Position numbers and translations under genes: made by a program. From CAVQBP01 sp964448105 (GTDB taxonomy: Bacteria > Bacteroidota > Ignavibacteria > Ignavibacteriales > Ignavibacteriaceae), in the NCBI GenBank assembly GCA_964448105.1, contig CAYUVK010000047.1, forward strand, positions 1-36,738: a stretch of 36,738 nucleotides of DNA. Reading direction: 5' to 3'. The stretch's first letter is position 1. The number at the start of each line of letters is the position of its first letter. Shown piece after piece: positions 1 through 8,178 of the stretch. The notes beneath the pieces are model-generated. The model saw only the letters and a list, made by a program, of their open reading frames with translations. It was not told the origin of the DNA and searched no databases.

Positions 1-877
1 TGCTTTCGTTTGTTGCTTCGGATGGAAAATCCATAATAGGTGAATTAAATGTAATTGTTTTTGAGCCCTGTTTTATGGTGAAAAGCTGCTGCCCGCATTT
101 TATATTCATACCAAGGTTTGGGAACTCAATTGCATCGATTTTCCCAATCATTTTCTTTGCAAAGTCATCTATTCCTACTTTTGCTTTACCATCCTGTTCC
201 ATGCTAATCCAGCAATGTCCATTAGAAATAAATACACCGCCGGGTATAGCAAAATCAACGAGCATGGAACTTTTTGCGTCTGCCAGATGAGTAATATGAA
301 CTTTCGGTCTAAGCTGTTTTTGTATCTTGTCCTGTCTTTTAATTAGTGTCTTCTTTACAAATGCGAGCAGCTCATCATCCGTAAATGGTTTTTGGACATA
401 GTCCATTGCTCCATATTTCATACATTCAACGGCTGTTTCTACGGTTGCAAATCCGGTGATAATTACAACATCTATATCCGGTCGTAAATGTTTGACAGCT
501 TTAGTTACTTCTACACCATCCATAATTGGCATCTTCAAATCTGTAAAAACAAAATCATAATGATGGGATTGAATTAAACCAACAGCTTCCTTACCATTTT
601 CAACGGTATCAACAGCGTATCCATCCAGAACAAGAATTTTTCTAAAGCTGTCAAGAATAACAGCTTCATCATCAACACATAAAATTTTTGCTATTGGATT
701 TTTAACTTCGGCACGTTTTAATGTTTTGGCTTCACTGCTGAAATCAAGATTTAAGCTTTCAGCTAAAACTTCTTCTCTTTCTTTACGTGCTTTATTCTCA
801 CTGATCCTTTTATTAAAATATCTAATTAGAATATCAGCGATAATAAAAATGATTACTGCTAATATAAAAAGTGGCAT
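1..877 (-). CDS. Membrane-anchored response regulator with GcvH-like output domain (3' partial)
   Basis: The gene starts at 877 on the minus strand behind an AGGAGA ribosome-binding site and runs off the left edge, so 292 residues are visible without a stop. Residues 2-20 form one hydrophobic segment, followed by a charged linker. A receiver domain fills about 63-185: acidic pair D69/D70, phospho-acceptor D113 in the T-D-L-K-M-P motif, then I-T-G-F and Q-K-P-F with the conserved Thr and Lys. From about 205 onward it resembles the glycine cleavage H protein (G-H-C-W-I, K-V-G-I-D-D-F, then G-S-K-T-I-T-F-N-S-P). The lipoyl lysine is not at its normal place: eight residues before the P of the S-P motif is Ser, with Lys one position nearer. 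It is the last visible gene of a leftward operon with a redox complex and sensor kinase. There is no DNA-binding domain, so the output is probably protein-protein contact at the membrane (inference). Confidence 0.85.
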   Translation of the reverse strand, partial: MPLFILAVIIFIIADILIRYFNKRISENKARKEREEVLAESLNLDFSSEAKTLKRAEVKNPIAKILCVDDEAVILDSFRKILVLDGYAVDTVENGKEAVGLIQSHHYDFVFTDLKMPIMDGVEVTKAVKHLRPDIDVVIITGFATVETAVECMKYGAMDYVQKPFTDDELLAFVKKTLIKRQDKIQKQLRPKVHITHLADAKSSMLVDFAIPGGVFISNGHCWISMEQDGKAKVGIDDFAKKMIGKIDAIEFPNLGMNIKCGQQLFTIKQGSKTITFNSPIMDFPSEATNES

Positions 878-956
878 ATGATCTTCTCCTTAAATATATT
901 CCCGGTCATATTTTTCATAGTAATTAAACCGGTATTATTTCTTTTTATTGTTAATT

Positions 957-1757
957 TCATAATCTATCAGAACTGCAATTAGTTAAATTTTTAATTTCAT
1001 ATTCACTGTCCGAAGGTATTAACCTGTAAAACCATCCTTCGAAGTATGGATCTTTTTCAATCAAGCTATTATTTCTTCTTAATGCTTTATTTACTTCAAT
1101 TATCCTGCCGCTGACCGGTGAAAGTAAAGGATGAATCCTTCCATTTTTATCTTTTAGTGAAGCGCATTGATTTCCTTGAACAATCTCATCATCAATATTA
1201 AAAAAATCTATTTCCGACAGCGAATCAATTGTTTTAAGAAAAAGATCTGTAACACCAATTAATATTGTACCTGAATCCTCAAGTGCAGCCCAGCTTGAGT
1301 ATCCGAGTCTAAAATATTTTGCCGGGCATGGTACAAAGATAATTGATTCATCATCATTTTTTAAATTATTTAAAGAATTTTGAATTTCAAGATATTTCAT
1401 TCCTCTTTCAACCGAATTTATTAATTCATCGGCAGTGAATGGTTTTGGGATAAAATCAATTGCTCCATTATAAAGAGATTTTACTGCATTCTCAACAGTT
1501 GAATACCCGGTTGTCATTATTACAATGGACAAAATTTGCATTTTTCTCAATTCATCCAAAAATTTGAAACCATCAATATCTGGCATCATTATGTCGCAAA
1601 TAATTAGTCTGAAACTGTTTTTATCGAATTTATTTAATGCATCTTTTGCATCAATAGACCAGTCTACACTATAGCCTTCCGAAGAACAAATTTTAACCAC
1701 AGCATCAATAACAACCTGTTCATCATCAATTATCAATATATCCCATTGTTTTTTCAT
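957..1757 (-). CDS. Response regulator with GcvH-like output domain
   Basis: This 266-residue protein has a receiver domain at about 5-120: D11/D12, phospho-acceptor D55 in C-D-I-M-M-P, then T-T-G-Y and P-K-P-F. About 140-255 looks like a glycine-cleavage-H fold: a G-Y-S-S-W-A segment, I-L-I-G-V-T-D-L-F, then L-L-S-P-V-S-G-R-I and a C-terminal G-W-F-Y-R-L motif like the E-G-W end of GcvH. The position of the lipoyl lysine, eight residues before the P of S-P, is Gly, so lipoylation is unlikely. The start lies 2 nt after the stop of the upstream sensor kinase, so the pair is translationally close and probably cognate. Unlike its downstream neighbour it has no membrane segment. No helix-turn-helix is visible. 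The domain assignment is by pattern recognition; the function of a GcvH-like output is not known to me. Confidence 0.85.
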   Translation of the reverse strand: MKKQWDILIIDDEQVVIDAVVKICSSEGYSVDWSIDAKDALNKFDKNSFRLIICDIMMPDIDGFKFLDELRKMQILSIVIMTTGYSTVENAVKSLYNGAIDFIPKPFTADELINSVERGMKYLEIQNSLNNLKNDDESIIFVPCPAKYFRLGYSSWAALEDSGTILIGVTDLFLKTIDSLSEIDFFNIDDEIVQGNQCASLKDKNGRIHPLLSPVSGRIIEVNKALRRNNSLIEKDPYFEGWFYRLIPSDSEYEIKNLTNCSSDRL

Positions 1758-1759
1758 CG

Positions 1760-3634
1760 CTATTTATTTGGCTTTAAGGGTAAACGCATTATAAAAGTAG
1801 TTCCTTTATTTAAAACACTTTCAACATTTATTGTACCGTTGTGATTATCAATTATTCCCCAGATAACCGCCAATCCAAGTCCGGTACCTTTTTGTCCTTT
1901 TGTACTATAAAAAGGTTCGAAAATTTTTGATAAATTTTCTTTTGCAATACCACAGCCTGTATCCGAAATTCTGATTTCTATATATTCCTTCAATCCGCCA
2001 ATATCAACAGCTTCCCACTTTTGCCATGAACATTCTTTTGTTATGCATCCTTCAACATTGCCCTGCGAAGGAATTTCCAGGTTGTATAAAGGAGCATTAC
2101 ACTCAGGGCATCTTTTGTTTTCTTCTATTAATGACATACCACACTTAGGACACACAACTTGAAAATCATTTTTACCTTCAAGATTAAATGAAAGATCAAA
2201 ATGATGTTTATTCCTTCCGTAAACCGGATCAAGATTTACAAAACCCTCATTTCCATTTGAAATAATTTTCAATTTAATTGAAGGCATGCCATCGATTTTA
2301 TATTCGTTATCCATTAAATCATGTCTTTTAGGGCATGTTGCTTTTTTAATATGCGTAATTCCATAAGGAGATAATTTTAATAAAGCGGTTGAAATAGTTA
2401 TTATACCGCCTTTAGGACCTATTGCATCCGAAGCATTAACCAAAAGATTAATAACTACCTGCTGCATCTGGTTTGAATCGAGTGTAGTTTCAGGCAGAGT
2501 CTTTTCAAGTTCTTTATTTAATTGCACGTGATTTAGTGACAGCTGATTTTCAACAACCGTTATTGCATGTTCAACAATTTCATTTATGTTTACCAAATTC
2601 TTCTTCGGTACGGATTGTCGTGCAAAATCAAGAAGACTTTTAACGATTTCACGGCTTCTTTTTGTTTCTCTAACAATTACTTTTAAATCTTCATTTATTT
2701 CATGATTATCCTGAGTCTTTTTCAAAAGGAAGCTGCTGTAAGTTAAAACCCCGGTTAAGGGATTATTTATTTCATGCGCTACTCCGGCAGCTAATCTGCC
2801 AAGTGAAGCCATCTTATCCGATTGAAAAAGTTGTATTCTTGCTTCGGAAAGTTTCTGAGTCATATTATTAAATGATCTTGCAAGCATTCCAAATTCATCA
2901 TCTCTTTTATTTTCAATAGTATAATTTAAATTTCCGGTACCAACTTCATGGGTAGCATTTAATAATTCCTTTATGGGATTATCAACCCATTTTTTTACAA
3001 AAAATCCAATTAATAAGCTTAGTGCAATTACAGCGCTTAAAGCAAAAACAGCTGTATCAATTTCACCTTTACGAATTTGTTCATCTACATCTTTTAGAGA
3101 AATGGTAACATCAAGAACACCGAGGACGGTTTGACTTTTCGAATGTGCATGACAATCGGCCGACCAGCAAGAATGTTCATTATAAATCGGACTAATTATA
3201 CCCAAAACTCTTGATGAATCTGGATTTAACCTGAAAATCCTTGTCCTATCTTTAATTGCTAAACGTTCCAGAGGTTTATTGGCTGCATGACAGGCATAAC
3301 AGCTCTCTGCTTTTTTATCTACCATTTTACCTATATCATCTTCATGAGAAGAATAAATAATTTCACCAACTTTATTTAAAACTCTTACATCATGAATCCC
3401 GGGTTGTTCACCAATCGTATTTATTGTTGTATGAATTCTATCCCTTTGATTAAGCAGCATATCATAACGGGTGCTGTGCTTTACTGTTTCACTTAATTGA
3501 TTTGCATGTCTTTCGACTTCTGCAAGAAGGGCATTACTCTCCGAACGGATATTGTAGAAAGAAAATATTCCTATTATTAAAACCGCAGTAATACCAACAA
3601 CAATTATTAATTTAAATCCTATTTTTTTCAACAT
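1760..3634 (-). CDS. Heme-motif sensor histidine kinase with zinc ribbon inserted in the ATPase domain
   Basis: This 624-residue membrane kinase has a TM segment at about 8-26, a periplasmic sensor to about 192, TM2 at about 194-213, HAMP to about 265, an H-box at 281-300 with phospho-acceptor H287 (V-A-H-E-I-N-N-P), and a C-terminal HATPase with N-box N397-D403, D-T-G-C-G-I at 558-563 and G-T-G-L-G-L at 583-588. The sensor has two c-type heme-like motifs, C112-Y-A-C115-H and an expanded C156-x4-C161-H, so heme-based redox or ligand sensing is likely. Between N-box and G1 box, about 420-550 is an insertion with two CxxC knuckles (C495/C498 and C509/C512) plus C434, C530 and C535, which looks like a zinc ribbon. 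A paralogue at 10963-12552 shares the sensor but lacks the insertion. The gene sits 24 nt downstream of the multiheme cytochrome gene and 2 nt before its likely cognate regulator. Confidence 0.9.
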   Translation of the reverse strand: MLKKIGFKLIIVVGITAVLIIGIFSFYNIRSESNALLAEVERHANQLSETVKHSTRYDMLLNQRDRIHTTINTIGEQPGIHDVRVLNKVGEIIYSSHEDDIGKMVDKKAESCYACHAANKPLERLAIKDRTRIFRLNPDSSRVLGIISPIYNEHSCWSADCHAHSKSQTVLGVLDVTISLKDVDEQIRKGEIDTAVFALSAVIALSLLIGFFVKKWVDNPIKELLNATHEVGTGNLNYTIENKRDDEFGMLARSFNNMTQKLSEARIQLFQSDKMASLGRLAAGVAHEINNPLTGVLTYSSFLLKKTQDNHEINEDLKVIVRETKRSREIVKSLLDFARQSVPKKNLVNINEIVEHAITVVENQLSLNHVQLNKELEKTLPETTLDSNQMQQVVINLLVNASDAIGPKGGIITISTALLKLSPYGITHIKKATCPKRHDLMDNEYKIDGMPSIKLKIISNGNEGFVNLDPVYGRNKHHFDLSFNLEGKNDFQVVCPKCGMSLIEENKRCPECNAPLYNLEIPSQGNVEGCITKECSWQKWEAVDIGGLKEYIEIRISDTGCGIAKENLSKIFEPFYSTKGQKGTGLGLAVIWGIIDNHNGTINVESVLNKGTTFIMRLPLKPNK

Positions 3635-3658
3635 GAGTTTCTTGTCCCTGGTATAATA

Positions 3659-4831
3659 TCATTTTCGTGAAATTTTCACCATGTTTCCAGGTTTATCTTT
3701 TGGAAAACCTTTATCATCGTGACAGTTTTTACAGCTTGGTTCTACTGCAAAATTATTATCAATATGACAATCACCGCAATCAAGAGCCGAATGAGTTTCA
3801 TTTAATTTTAAACCTGTAATACTGTGATTAAATAAATCAACTGCAAAATTTTTATGACATGATGTGCAATTGTTATCAAGCTTAGCAAAATTATTATTTA
3901 AATGACATTTTACACATTCGAGTTTTTCATGAAACCTGTTAAGTGCCCACCCGGTGCTGATTTTATGATTAAATAGTTCCGCCCGTTTATCCAGATGGCA
4001 CTTGCTGCATTGATCATCAGCATGACATTTAAAGCAAGGCTGGTGATGCTCACTTTGTGATTTCTGAATTTTTATTGGCAGACTGGAAGAAATCACCTTT
4101 GTATTAATTTCTTTATCATGACATCTTGTACAATTTTCTTTCTGATGGCAATTTACACATTCTATCCCAAAAAGATTAATATGTTGATCGTGGAAAAATG
4201 TAACAATTTTTCCTTTTTTATAATTTGTTTCAAATACTAATTCATTAGGTTGGTTAACATTTGGGTGATCTTTACCTTTTATTTTTGCCTCCTCTTTTTC
4301 TATTATTAATTTAGAAGAACCTTTAAGAGCATGGCATGAATTACAATCGGTAGAATGACTCCATTCTTTATGACAATTAATGCATTGACGATGATAAGCT
4401 GCTTCTAAATCAGGTTTGCTTATATCTTCCCTTTTTCTTTCAGTACTGTGGCAATTAACACAAGATAAAATTGGTCCCGCAGTATTATAATGATGACACC
4501 CTTTACATCCGCCCGACATTTGAGACATCTGAGCATGAATTTTATGAGAAAATATGACCGGCATATATTTATTAGAAAGTTCATCAAGTTTAACTGTTTC
4601 CGGTCCTTTTTCAGGTGATTGATTTACCGTAATCATTAAATCTCTCGGGCAAGGATTCAAACAAGGATCTTGTTTTGTAGGAACATTGCATGAATGGCAT
4701 GTTTTACAGTTTATTTGCTGAAGCGGATGATTTTGAAAATTATTTACCTTTGTCTGCTCTGAAAGATTAGTTTGGTTTTGAGCAAAAGCAATAGCTGTAA
4801 AAAACAAAAATCCCCTAATAATCCCTCTCAT
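3659..4831 (-). CDS. Multiheme c-type cytochrome, 13 CxxCH motifs
   Basis: This is a 390-residue exported cytochrome. Residues 1-17 form a signal peptide (basic start, hydrophobic core, cut near A-F-A/Q). I count 13 CxxCH motifs, from C42-K-T-C-H to the C-terminal C-K-N-C-H, with many extra His residues available as distal ligands. A cysteine-rich stretch right after the first heme (C48, C57, C61, in a P-C-L-x2-C-P-R pattern) does not bind heme by the usual motif. The gene starts 2 nt after the HybB/NrfD-like gene stops, so it is almost certainly the periplasmic electron acceptor or donor of that complex. Chains of quinone-interacting NrfD-type protein, FeS subunit and multiheme cytochrome occur in Hmc-, Nrf- and Cbc-type complexes. 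The rightward paralogous operon has no counterpart. The exact family and the direction of electron flow cannot be read from sequence. Confidence 0.92.
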   Translation of the reverse strand: MRGIIRGFLFFTAIAFAQNQTNLSEQTKVNNFQNHPLQQINCKTCHSCNVPTKQDPCLNPCPRDLMITVNQSPEKGPETVKLDELSNKYMPVIFSHKIHAQMSQMSGGCKGCHHYNTAGPILSCVNCHSTERKREDISKPDLEAAYHRQCINCHKEWSHSTDCNSCHALKGSSKLIIEKEEAKIKGKDHPNVNQPNELVFETNYKKGKIVTFFHDQHINLFGIECVNCHQKENCTRCHDKEINTKVISSSLPIKIQKSQSEHHQPCFKCHADDQCSKCHLDKRAELFNHKISTGWALNRFHEKLECVKCHLNNNFAKLDNNCTSCHKNFAVDLFNHSITGLKLNETHSALDCGDCHIDNNFAVEPSCKNCHDDKGFPKDKPGNMVKISRK

Positions 4832-4833
4832 AA

Positions 4834-6069
4834 TTATCCCTTAACAGTATATTTAGTTGTTATTACATATTGTTTATCCGGTTGACTTATAACCGGGAAA
4901 TTCATTACAATTATTCTATAAATAAGAACTAATAAAGCCGCAAATCCTACTGTTACCGATATTTCTCCAAATGACGGGAAGTATGAACCGAATGAATACG
5001 GCGGTGTATAGGCCACGATAAAATTGTTAATACGGTTTAATAAAACACCGAATATTACCAAGGATGATGCTGTAAAAAGAAGTGATGGTGTTTCCAAGAC
5101 TTTTTTAGACAAAAACATTCTTAAAGGAATAATAACACCAACCACAACTTCAATTGTGAACATCACGCTGGCTGTGTTTATTTCGGTTAAGTAAACGAAA
5201 GTTCCACGAATAAACATATCACCGATTTTAAAAGCTAAATATATTCCAAGCAATGGAGCAACCGAAAAACCTAAAGGAGTCAGAACTTCCATTTCAGGTT
5301 TTTCCCCAAATGATTTTGCAGCAATCATCGACTCGAAAATTACCATCGGAAATCCAACCGAAATTGCGGATAATAAAAATAATAGCGGTAAAACCGGTGT
5401 TTGCCATAGCGGATGCATTTTGGGTCCGGCTATTACCATTAATGTTCCCAATGAGGATTGGTGCAAAGTTGATAAAACAACCCCGAGGATTATGAATATG
5501 AAAATTATTTTCCCCAATCCTTTATCTAGTATTATTAATATTTTTTCCAGGGGTCTATTTAAGAATGAAAAAAATTTCCGAAAATTTACTTTTCCAATAA
5601 ATCGCTCAGTTACAACAGGAAGGAATTCAATATACAGGACAGTCATATACATCATAACACAAATACCAACTTCAAATAATGCCGAACTACCGTTCCACAT
5701 TATTAATGGATGCCAAACATAATACCATCTGCCTATATCTGTAACAACACCAATTGCTACAAAAGTATAACCCAGCATTGCGGTTAGGAGAGCAGGCCTG
5801 GCTATAGCATGAAATCGTTCTCGATGCATAATATAAACAAGTGCGGCACTTGTAAAACCGCCTGCTGCGAGGGCAACACCAGCTGCTACATCAACTCCAA
5901 TCCATAATCCCCATGGGTATTGATTATTTAAATTTGTTACTGCTCCTATTCCAAATAAAAATCTTCCCGCTAAAAATATTAATCCATTTATTACGAGAAT
6001 AATTAATACAATAACGCCGGGAGTAAAAAATTTTTTCCTTATAGGCACAGCTTTTAAATATGACTCCAT
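4834..6069 (-). CDS. NrfD/HybB-family quinone-interacting integral membrane subunit
   Basis: This 411-residue protein has about ten hydrophobic segments and the NrfD/PsrC/HybB pattern: P-W-G-L-W-I-G near 52, D-I-G-R-W, H-P-L-I-M-W-N and T-L-H-Q-S-S-L-G-T-L. In this superfamily the subunit binds menaquinone or ubiquinone in the membrane and passes electrons to or from a ferredoxin-like partner. Here the partner is the gene just upstream (2 nt gap) and the periplasmic end is the 13-heme cytochrome just downstream (2 nt gap). A good GGGAGAG ribosome-binding site precedes the ATG. The rightward operon carries a clear paralogue at 8966-10144 with the same conserved blocks. NrfD-type proteins can be hydrogenase, polysulfide reductase or cytochrome-linked subunits; no catalytic molybdopterin or hydrogenase subunit is nearby, which favours quinol:cytochrome electron transfer. 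Confidence 0.92.
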   Translation of the reverse strand: MESYLKAVPIRKKFFTPGVIVLIILVINGLIFLAGRFLFGIGAVTNLNNQYPWGLWIGVDVAAGVALAAGGFTSAALVYIMHRERFHAIARPALLTAMLGYTFVAIGVVTDIGRWYYVWHPLIMWNGSSALFEVGICVMMYMTVLYIEFLPVVTERFIGKVNFRKFFSFLNRPLEKILIILDKGLGKIIFIFIILGVVLSTLHQSSLGTLMVIAGPKMHPLWQTPVLPLLFLLSAISVGFPMVIFESMIAAKSFGEKPEMEVLTPLGFSVAPLLGIYLAFKIGDMFIRGTFVYLTEINTASVMFTIEVVVGVIIPLRMFLSKKVLETPSLLFTASSLVIFGVLLNRINNFIVAYTPPYSFGSYFPSFGEISVTVGFAALLVLIYRIIVMNFPVISQPDKQYVITTKYTVKG

Positions 6070-6071
6070 TA

Positions 6072-6974
6072 TTATTTCTCTCCCTCTTTCTCATTTCTTT
6101 TTTTAGCCAGCCACATAATACCTGCAAGCAATGCAAATAAAGAAGCAGGGGGTACGAAATACGCAAATATTCCATGTTGAATAGATTCGGAAACTCCAGG
6201 TGAGGGTATTGTACCAAGTTTTGGAAAATCAAGCTTGGAAAAATCCTGTCCTGCTAAATACATCCACGAAGTTCCTCCAACCTCATTTTCTCCGTAAATG
6301 TGATTGATATATCTATCCGGGTATTTCTTAATTCTTTCTCTTGCAACTCTTATAAGTTCATTTCTGTTACCGTAAGTAATTGCCTCAACAGGGCAAATCT
6401 CTACACAAGCGGGAAGCTTTCCTTCTTTTGTCCTTTCAAAACAGAAGTCACATTTTCTTATTTCAGGATTTAATGCGGTATTATATTCAAATGAAGGCAC
6501 CTGGAAAGGACAGGCTACTAAACAATACCTGCAACCTATACATTTTTTTGTATCCCATATAACAGAACCATTTTTACGTTTTGACATCGCTCCAACGATA
6601 CAAGCCGAGACACATGCCGGGTGATCACAATGCATGCATTGAACTTTTACGTTGTATGGAATGTTTATATCCTTTTCACTTTCGTATTGATTTACAACTG
6701 TAAGAGCCGATTCATCAGGTCTTCGCATTTTTTTAAAGACTGATTTATCGTCATAAGTTTCTAAACTTTTAGTTGGTAAATCATGGGCTTTTTTACATGC
6801 CCATTCGCAATTCCGGCATCCAATACAAACCGTTGTGTCAACAAGAACTCCCATTCTATCTTCAGATAGAATATTTTCAGGGGCTGCTTTTGCTGATTTA
6901 GTTGAAATACCTGAAATTGTTGCTGTCAGTAATCCTGCGGTTTTTAGGAAGTTTCTTCGGTTTTGTTTCTCCAT
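6072..6974 (-). CDS. Tat-exported HybA-type ferredoxin subunit, four [4Fe-4S] clusters
   Basis: This 300-residue electron-transfer subunit begins with a twin-arginine signal (R-R-N-F-L-K, hydrophobic stretch, cut near A-K-A-A), so the cluster domain is expected in the periplasm. Four cysteine groups are typical of the HybA/NrfC/DmsB family: C-I-G-C-R-N-C-E-W-A-C, C-M-H-C-D-x2-A-C-V-S-A-C, C-I-G-C-R-Y-C-L-V-A-C and C-D-F-C with a later A-C-V-E-I-C. A C-terminal TM segment (about 270-290) followed by a basic tail anchors it with the tail inside, consistent with Tat export. It is the first gene of the leftward operon (AGGGGA ribosome-binding site) and should carry electrons between the NrfD-like subunit and the 13-heme cytochrome. 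The paralogue at 8179-8964 lacks the Tat signal. Confidence 0.93.
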   Translation of the reverse strand: MEKQNRRNFLKTAGLLTATISGISTKSAKAAPENILSEDRMGVLVDTTVCIGCRNCEWACKKAHDLPTKSLETYDDKSVFKKMRRPDESALTVVNQYESEKDINIPYNVKVQCMHCDHPACVSACIVGAMSKRKNGSVIWDTKKCIGCRYCLVACPFQVPSFEYNTALNPEIRKCDFCFERTKEGKLPACVEICPVEAITYGNRNELIRVARERIKKYPDRYINHIYGENEVGGTSWMYLAGQDFSKLDFPKLGTIPSPGVSESIQHGIFAYFVPPASLFALLAGIMWLAKKRNEKEGEK

Positions 6975-7039
6975 AATTCCCCTAAATAATAAATTCTTTT
7001 AGACATTTTTATTTATCATTCAATAAGTTATCTGAATGT

Positions 7040-7055
7040 GACAAAAAGCAAGCCA
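7040..7055 (-). promoter_or_regulatory. Candidate sigma-54 promoter facing the leftward operon
   Basis: On the minus strand TGGC at 7055-7052 is followed after seven bases by TTGTC at 7044-7040, against the consensus TGGCAC-N5-TTGCA. The GG and TTG anchors and their spacing fit, but the -12 C is a T. It lies about 66 nt upstream of the 6974 start codon. A chance match is possible. Confidence 0.3.
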
Positions 7056-7230
7056 ATGAAAAGTATTGTATTCTTCAACAATTTTATTAAAAAATTTTTC
7101 ATTATAAATAAAGAATTTTACACTATTCTTGCTTATTGGAAAAAACTATATTTATAACTATAGATTAGGATTTTTAATACAATCATTAAAAACTTTTGTA
7201 TATAATTTTTCAGCAATCCTGGTGATAATA

Positions 7231-7265
7231 TATTCAACATCAAAAAACCTTCGTTTTGTTGAATA
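7231..7265. promoter_or_regulatory. Inverted repeat, candidate activator-binding site
   Basis: TATTCAACA (7231-7239) and TGTTGAATA (7257-7265) form a perfect 9 bp inverted repeat with a 17 bp spacer, centred at 7248 near the middle of the divergent gap. The same TTCAACA core recurs alone at 7074-7080 and, as ATTCAACA, at 7306-7313. There is no T-run and no upstream gene to terminate, so an operator or upstream activating sequence is more likely than a terminator. Confidence 0.5.
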
Positions 7266-7415
7266 TTTTAAGTTTTGGTTTATGATTAAAATTTAGTGTT
7301 AAAAAATTCAACAATTATTGATTTAACCTTACCTGGTTTTCTCCCCATCTAATTTCATCCTTAACTCATTATAATAAAATTACTTGCAGACATTTAAAAT
7401 GTTTAGATATTCCCT

Positions 7416-7431
7416 CGGCATATCAGTTGAC
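7416..7431 (+). promoter_or_regulatory. Candidate promoter facing the rightward operon (sigma-54-like)
   Basis: CGGCAT (7416-7421), five bases, then TTGAC (7427-7431) resembles TGGCAC-N5-TTGCA with a mismatch in the normally invariant -12 GC. It would start RNA about 30 nt before the 7474 ATG. A competing reading uses TTGACT at 7427 as a -35 with TAAATA at 7450-7455 as a -10 (17 bp spacer), but that leaves a leader of only about a dozen bases. Confidence 0.3.
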
Positions 7432-7473
7432 TAATATTAATTGTGATTTTAAATAAATATTGAGGAAAATAAA

Positions 7474-8169
7474 ATGGTTGCACTTTATGTTCTATTAGGC
7501 TTTATACTTTTATTATTAATTGATGCATTTGTAATTAGAGCGGAAAAAAAATATCATCCTGCTTTTAAGAAGAAGTATGAAATTATCGAGAATGTTGTTT
7601 TCGATAATATATGTGTAGCAATTCCTGCTGATTCATATATATCCAAAGGTCATACATGGGCTGAAATGCTCGGTAACGGGTTGGTAAAAATTGGTGTTGA
7701 TGAATTTGTCTTAAAATCTATTGGGAAATTTATTGTAACAAAAATTACCAAGCCCGGTATATTGGTTAAAAAAGGAGATCCAATTGTTGAAGTTAAGCTG
7801 GGAGAAAAAACTATTAGCTTCCGCTCACCCATTGATGGTACAATAAATTATATAAACGATAATCTCATTGGAAAAAATATTTCTGATCCATATGGTGAAG
7901 ATTGGGGAGTAATAATGTCACCGGTTAATTTCGATAAAAATGCTGCCTCTCTTAAAACAAATGAAAAGGTAGTAGAATGGATGAAAGTAGAATTCCTAAA
8001 ACTAAAAAATTATTTAAGAGATAACGTAGTTCAACCTTGTCTTCCAGAAGGGCAGACTCAATTAGCAGGGGCGACAATGTTCGATGGCGGAAAAATAGTT
8101 GAAGGTGCTATTTCACAGCTTAACCAGGAATCAATTAAAAAATTTGAAGATGAATTTTTAAAGATATAA
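7474..8169 (+). CDS. Membrane-anchored GcvH-like protein without standard lipoyl lysine
   Basis: This 231-residue protein has an N-terminal TM segment (about 3-21) and a glycine-cleavage-H-like domain at about 45-150: G-H-T-W-A-E, V-K-I-G-V-D-E-F, I-T-K-P-G-x2-V-K-K-G-D, G-E-K-T-I-S-F-R-S-P-I-D-G-T-I and E-D-W-G. In true GcvH the lipoyl lysine sits eight residues before the P of the S-P-V-S-G motif; here that position is Glu and a Lys lies one residue nearer, so lipoylation is doubtful. A C-terminal region of about 75 residues matches nothing I recognise. It is the first gene of the rightward operon (GAGGAAAA ribosome-binding site) and is followed 9 nt later by the ferredoxin subunit. No other gcv gene is in the window, so a role in glycine cleavage is unlikely. 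A structural or regulatory part of the redox complex is my inference. Confidence 0.85.
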   Translation: MVALYVLLGFILLLLIDAFVIRAEKKYHPAFKKKYEIIENVVFDNICVAIPADSYISKGHTWAEMLGNGLVKIGVDEFVLKSIGKFIVTKITKPGILVKKGDPIVEVKLGEKTISFRSPIDGTINYINDNLIGKNISDPYGEDWGVIMSPVNFDKNAASLKTNEKVVEWMKVEFLKLKNYLRDNVVQPCLPEGQTQLAGATMFDGGKIVEGAISQLNQESIKKFEDEFLKI

Positions 8170-8178
8170 GGGGAAAAA

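Larger units (their letters stand above)
6975..7473. promoter_or_regulatory. Divergent intergenic control region of the two redox operons
   Basis: This is 499 bp of very AT-rich sequence without a credible gene, between the start codons of two divergent operons. It contains a 9 bp inverted repeat (7231-7265), two further TTCAACA half-sites (7074-7080 and 7306-7313) and one imperfect -24/-12 element facing each operon. Because the rightward operon encodes a sigma-54 activator, this is the natural place for its binding sites. That regulatory link is inference. Confidence 0.6.

Noticed and set aside
75..290. Plus-strand reading frame of 71 codons
   Set aside because: It is the reverse of the response-regulator/GcvH-like gene, which has clear domains on the minus strand.
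7474..8169. Functional glycine cleavage H protein (gcvH)
   Set aside because: The lipoyl lysine is not at its standard position, a TM anchor and long C-terminal region are added, and no gcvT/gcvP or lipoate gene is nearby.
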